Assembly (NCBI GenBank): GCA_937899935.1
Contig: CALCOW010000146.1
Span: 1 to 5,175 of the forward strand
From: an uncultured Phycisphaerae bacterium
GTDB lineage: Bacteria > Planctomycetota > Phycisphaerae > Phycisphaerales > SM1A02
Direction of reading: 5' to 3'
DNA length: 5,175 nt
A model generated the notes under the pieces. That model saw only the letters and a program-made list of their open reading frames with translations. It was not told the origin of the DNA and did no database searches. A program made the translations under genes and the position numbers. This document shows, one piece after another, positions 4,368 through 5,175 of this stretch (its first letter is position 1; each line of letters opens with the position of its first letter).

Positions 4368-5175
4368 ATGTTCTTGGCTCACAAAAAAAAGCTCAATAAA
4401 TCCAAATCGTTTGGCAGCTTGGTGTTCTTCGCAACGGTCGTGCCTCTTGTTATGTTGGCACATGGGGCCTCAGCGCAACATGCAGGCGATGTGTTCATTA
4501 ATGTTCAGTCAGACAAGATACATACTGGATTAGTCGAAGATGACGAAGTCGTAGAGGCAGATGTCCGCGTTTTCGAATCCGAGTTTGGTGAATCCGGAGT
4601 GCCCTATTACTCTGATGAACCAGGTTGGGAGGCCTTTGCGGGCACATTCTCGCCTTCGGCACGGGTTGGCTGGAACGCCTTGCAGGGTGTTGGTCGATGG
4701 AACGGTTCTGGTTTCGATAGTGGCATCGACGAGACTATTGAAGTGACCTTTGCAACCTTGTCCTTTACGATCGGTAGTGCTCCGGTCAGTGGCTTTGATC
4801 TCGCCGTTGCGGGAGATGGTAGCTTTCATCGCCATCTCGGCTTCTATCTCGATAACCCCACGACTGATCCCGCAGTAGGTATCTATCTCGTGGAATTACA
4901 ACTGCACGCTCTTGGAGCACTTGAGGCCTCAGATTCTTTCTGGATCGTCTTCAATAACGAGGCGAGTGAAGAGGACCACGAAGCGGCTGTGGAGTGGGTT
5001 GAGGAGAACATGGCCGGTGAAATGCACTGCACTGGAGATCTGAATGGTGACAACTCGGTTGACACTGCAGACTTCTCAGAGTTCCTGGTTCAGTTCGGCA
5101 ACGTTGGTAGTGGCTGGGCAGCAGATCTGGACGAGGATGACGATGTTGATGTCAGTGACTTCTCTCTGTTCTTAG
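4368..5175 (+). CDS. Exported all3515-like protein with C-terminal dockerin (3' end outside window)
   Basis: The frame is open from ATG 4368 to the window end (269 residues visible, C-terminus missing). AAAGG lies 11 bases upstream. The N-terminus is a signal peptide: KKK region, hydrophobic SLVFFATVVPLVMLA, cleavage likely after ASA at 36. Residues about 41-217 match my memory of the all3515 family (Zur-repressed in Anabaena, function unknown): GDVFINV, EADVRVFESEFG, DEPGW, a HRH pair (154-156) in GSFHRHLGFYL, GIYLVEL, SFWIVFNN and EEDHEAAVEWVEENMA. From C221 two dockerin repeats follow, with calcium-loop ligands D224, N226, D228, D235 and D253, D255, D257, D264; the leading cysteine fits the 'GC-type' dockerin of Phycisphaerae. 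Cyanobacterial relatives end in PEP-CTERM instead, so the sorting tag appears exchanged. It probably acts at the cell surface. Confidence 0.85.
   Translation, partial: MFLAHKKKLNKSKSFGSLVFFATVVPLVMLAHGASAQHAGDVFINVQSDKIHTGLVEDDEVVEADVRVFESEFGESGVPYYSDEPGWEAFAGTFSPSARVGWNALQGVGRWNGSGFDSGIDETIEVTFATLSFTIGSAPVSGFDLAVAGDGSFHRHLGFYLDNPTTDPAVGIYLVELQLHALGALEASDSFWIVFNNEASEEDHEAAVEWVEENMAGEMHCTGDLNGDNSVDTADFSEFLVQFGNVGSGWAADLDEDDDVDVSDFSLFL

Overview
The window looks like a chromosomal segment of a planctomycete, most likely class Phycisphaerae. Three gene products point there: an exported HEAT-repeat protein with a receiver-like insert, a pseudopilin of the H-X9-DG type, and a secreted protein ending in a 'GC-type' dockerin. 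No ribosomal RNA or other strong taxonomic marker is present, so this is inferred from protein families only.

Layout. Positions 1-479 are non-coding as far as I can see and rich in hairpins. They contain two copies (1-44 and 234-280) of an element with identical flanks and a stem that differs by compensatory base changes, so it is probably a structured RNA or repeat element. Positions 480-2630 (+) encode a 716-residue exported HEAT-repeat protein with a degenerate receiver-like domain. A tRNA-Thr(CGT) begins only five bases after its stop codon (2636-2708). Positions 2709-3030 carry little: one doubtful 30-codon ORF and weak hairpins. Positions 3031-3411 (-) encode a Fur-superfamily metalloregulator, probably Zur-like. 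Its promoter diverges from that of a two-gene operon on the + strand: a pseudopilin-like protein (3579-4340), then a secreted protein (4368 to the window end, incomplete) that resembles the Zur-repressed all3515 family of cyanobacteria but ends in a dockerin rather than PEP-CTERM.

How it fits together. The 167-bp divergent intergenic region contains a perfect 24-bp inverted repeat (3488-3511) lying across the -35 regions of both predicted promoters. This is where a Fur/Zur repressor would sit to control its own gene and the pseudopilin/dockerin operon. The most interesting reading of the window is a zinc-responsive (or otherwise metal-responsive) cell-surface module: regulator, operator, histidine-containing pseudopilin, and dockerin-tagged exported protein. 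The regulator family, the palindrome, the promoter geometry and the dockerin calcium loops are visible in the sequence. The metal identity and the all3515 relationship come from memory of the families and need a search.
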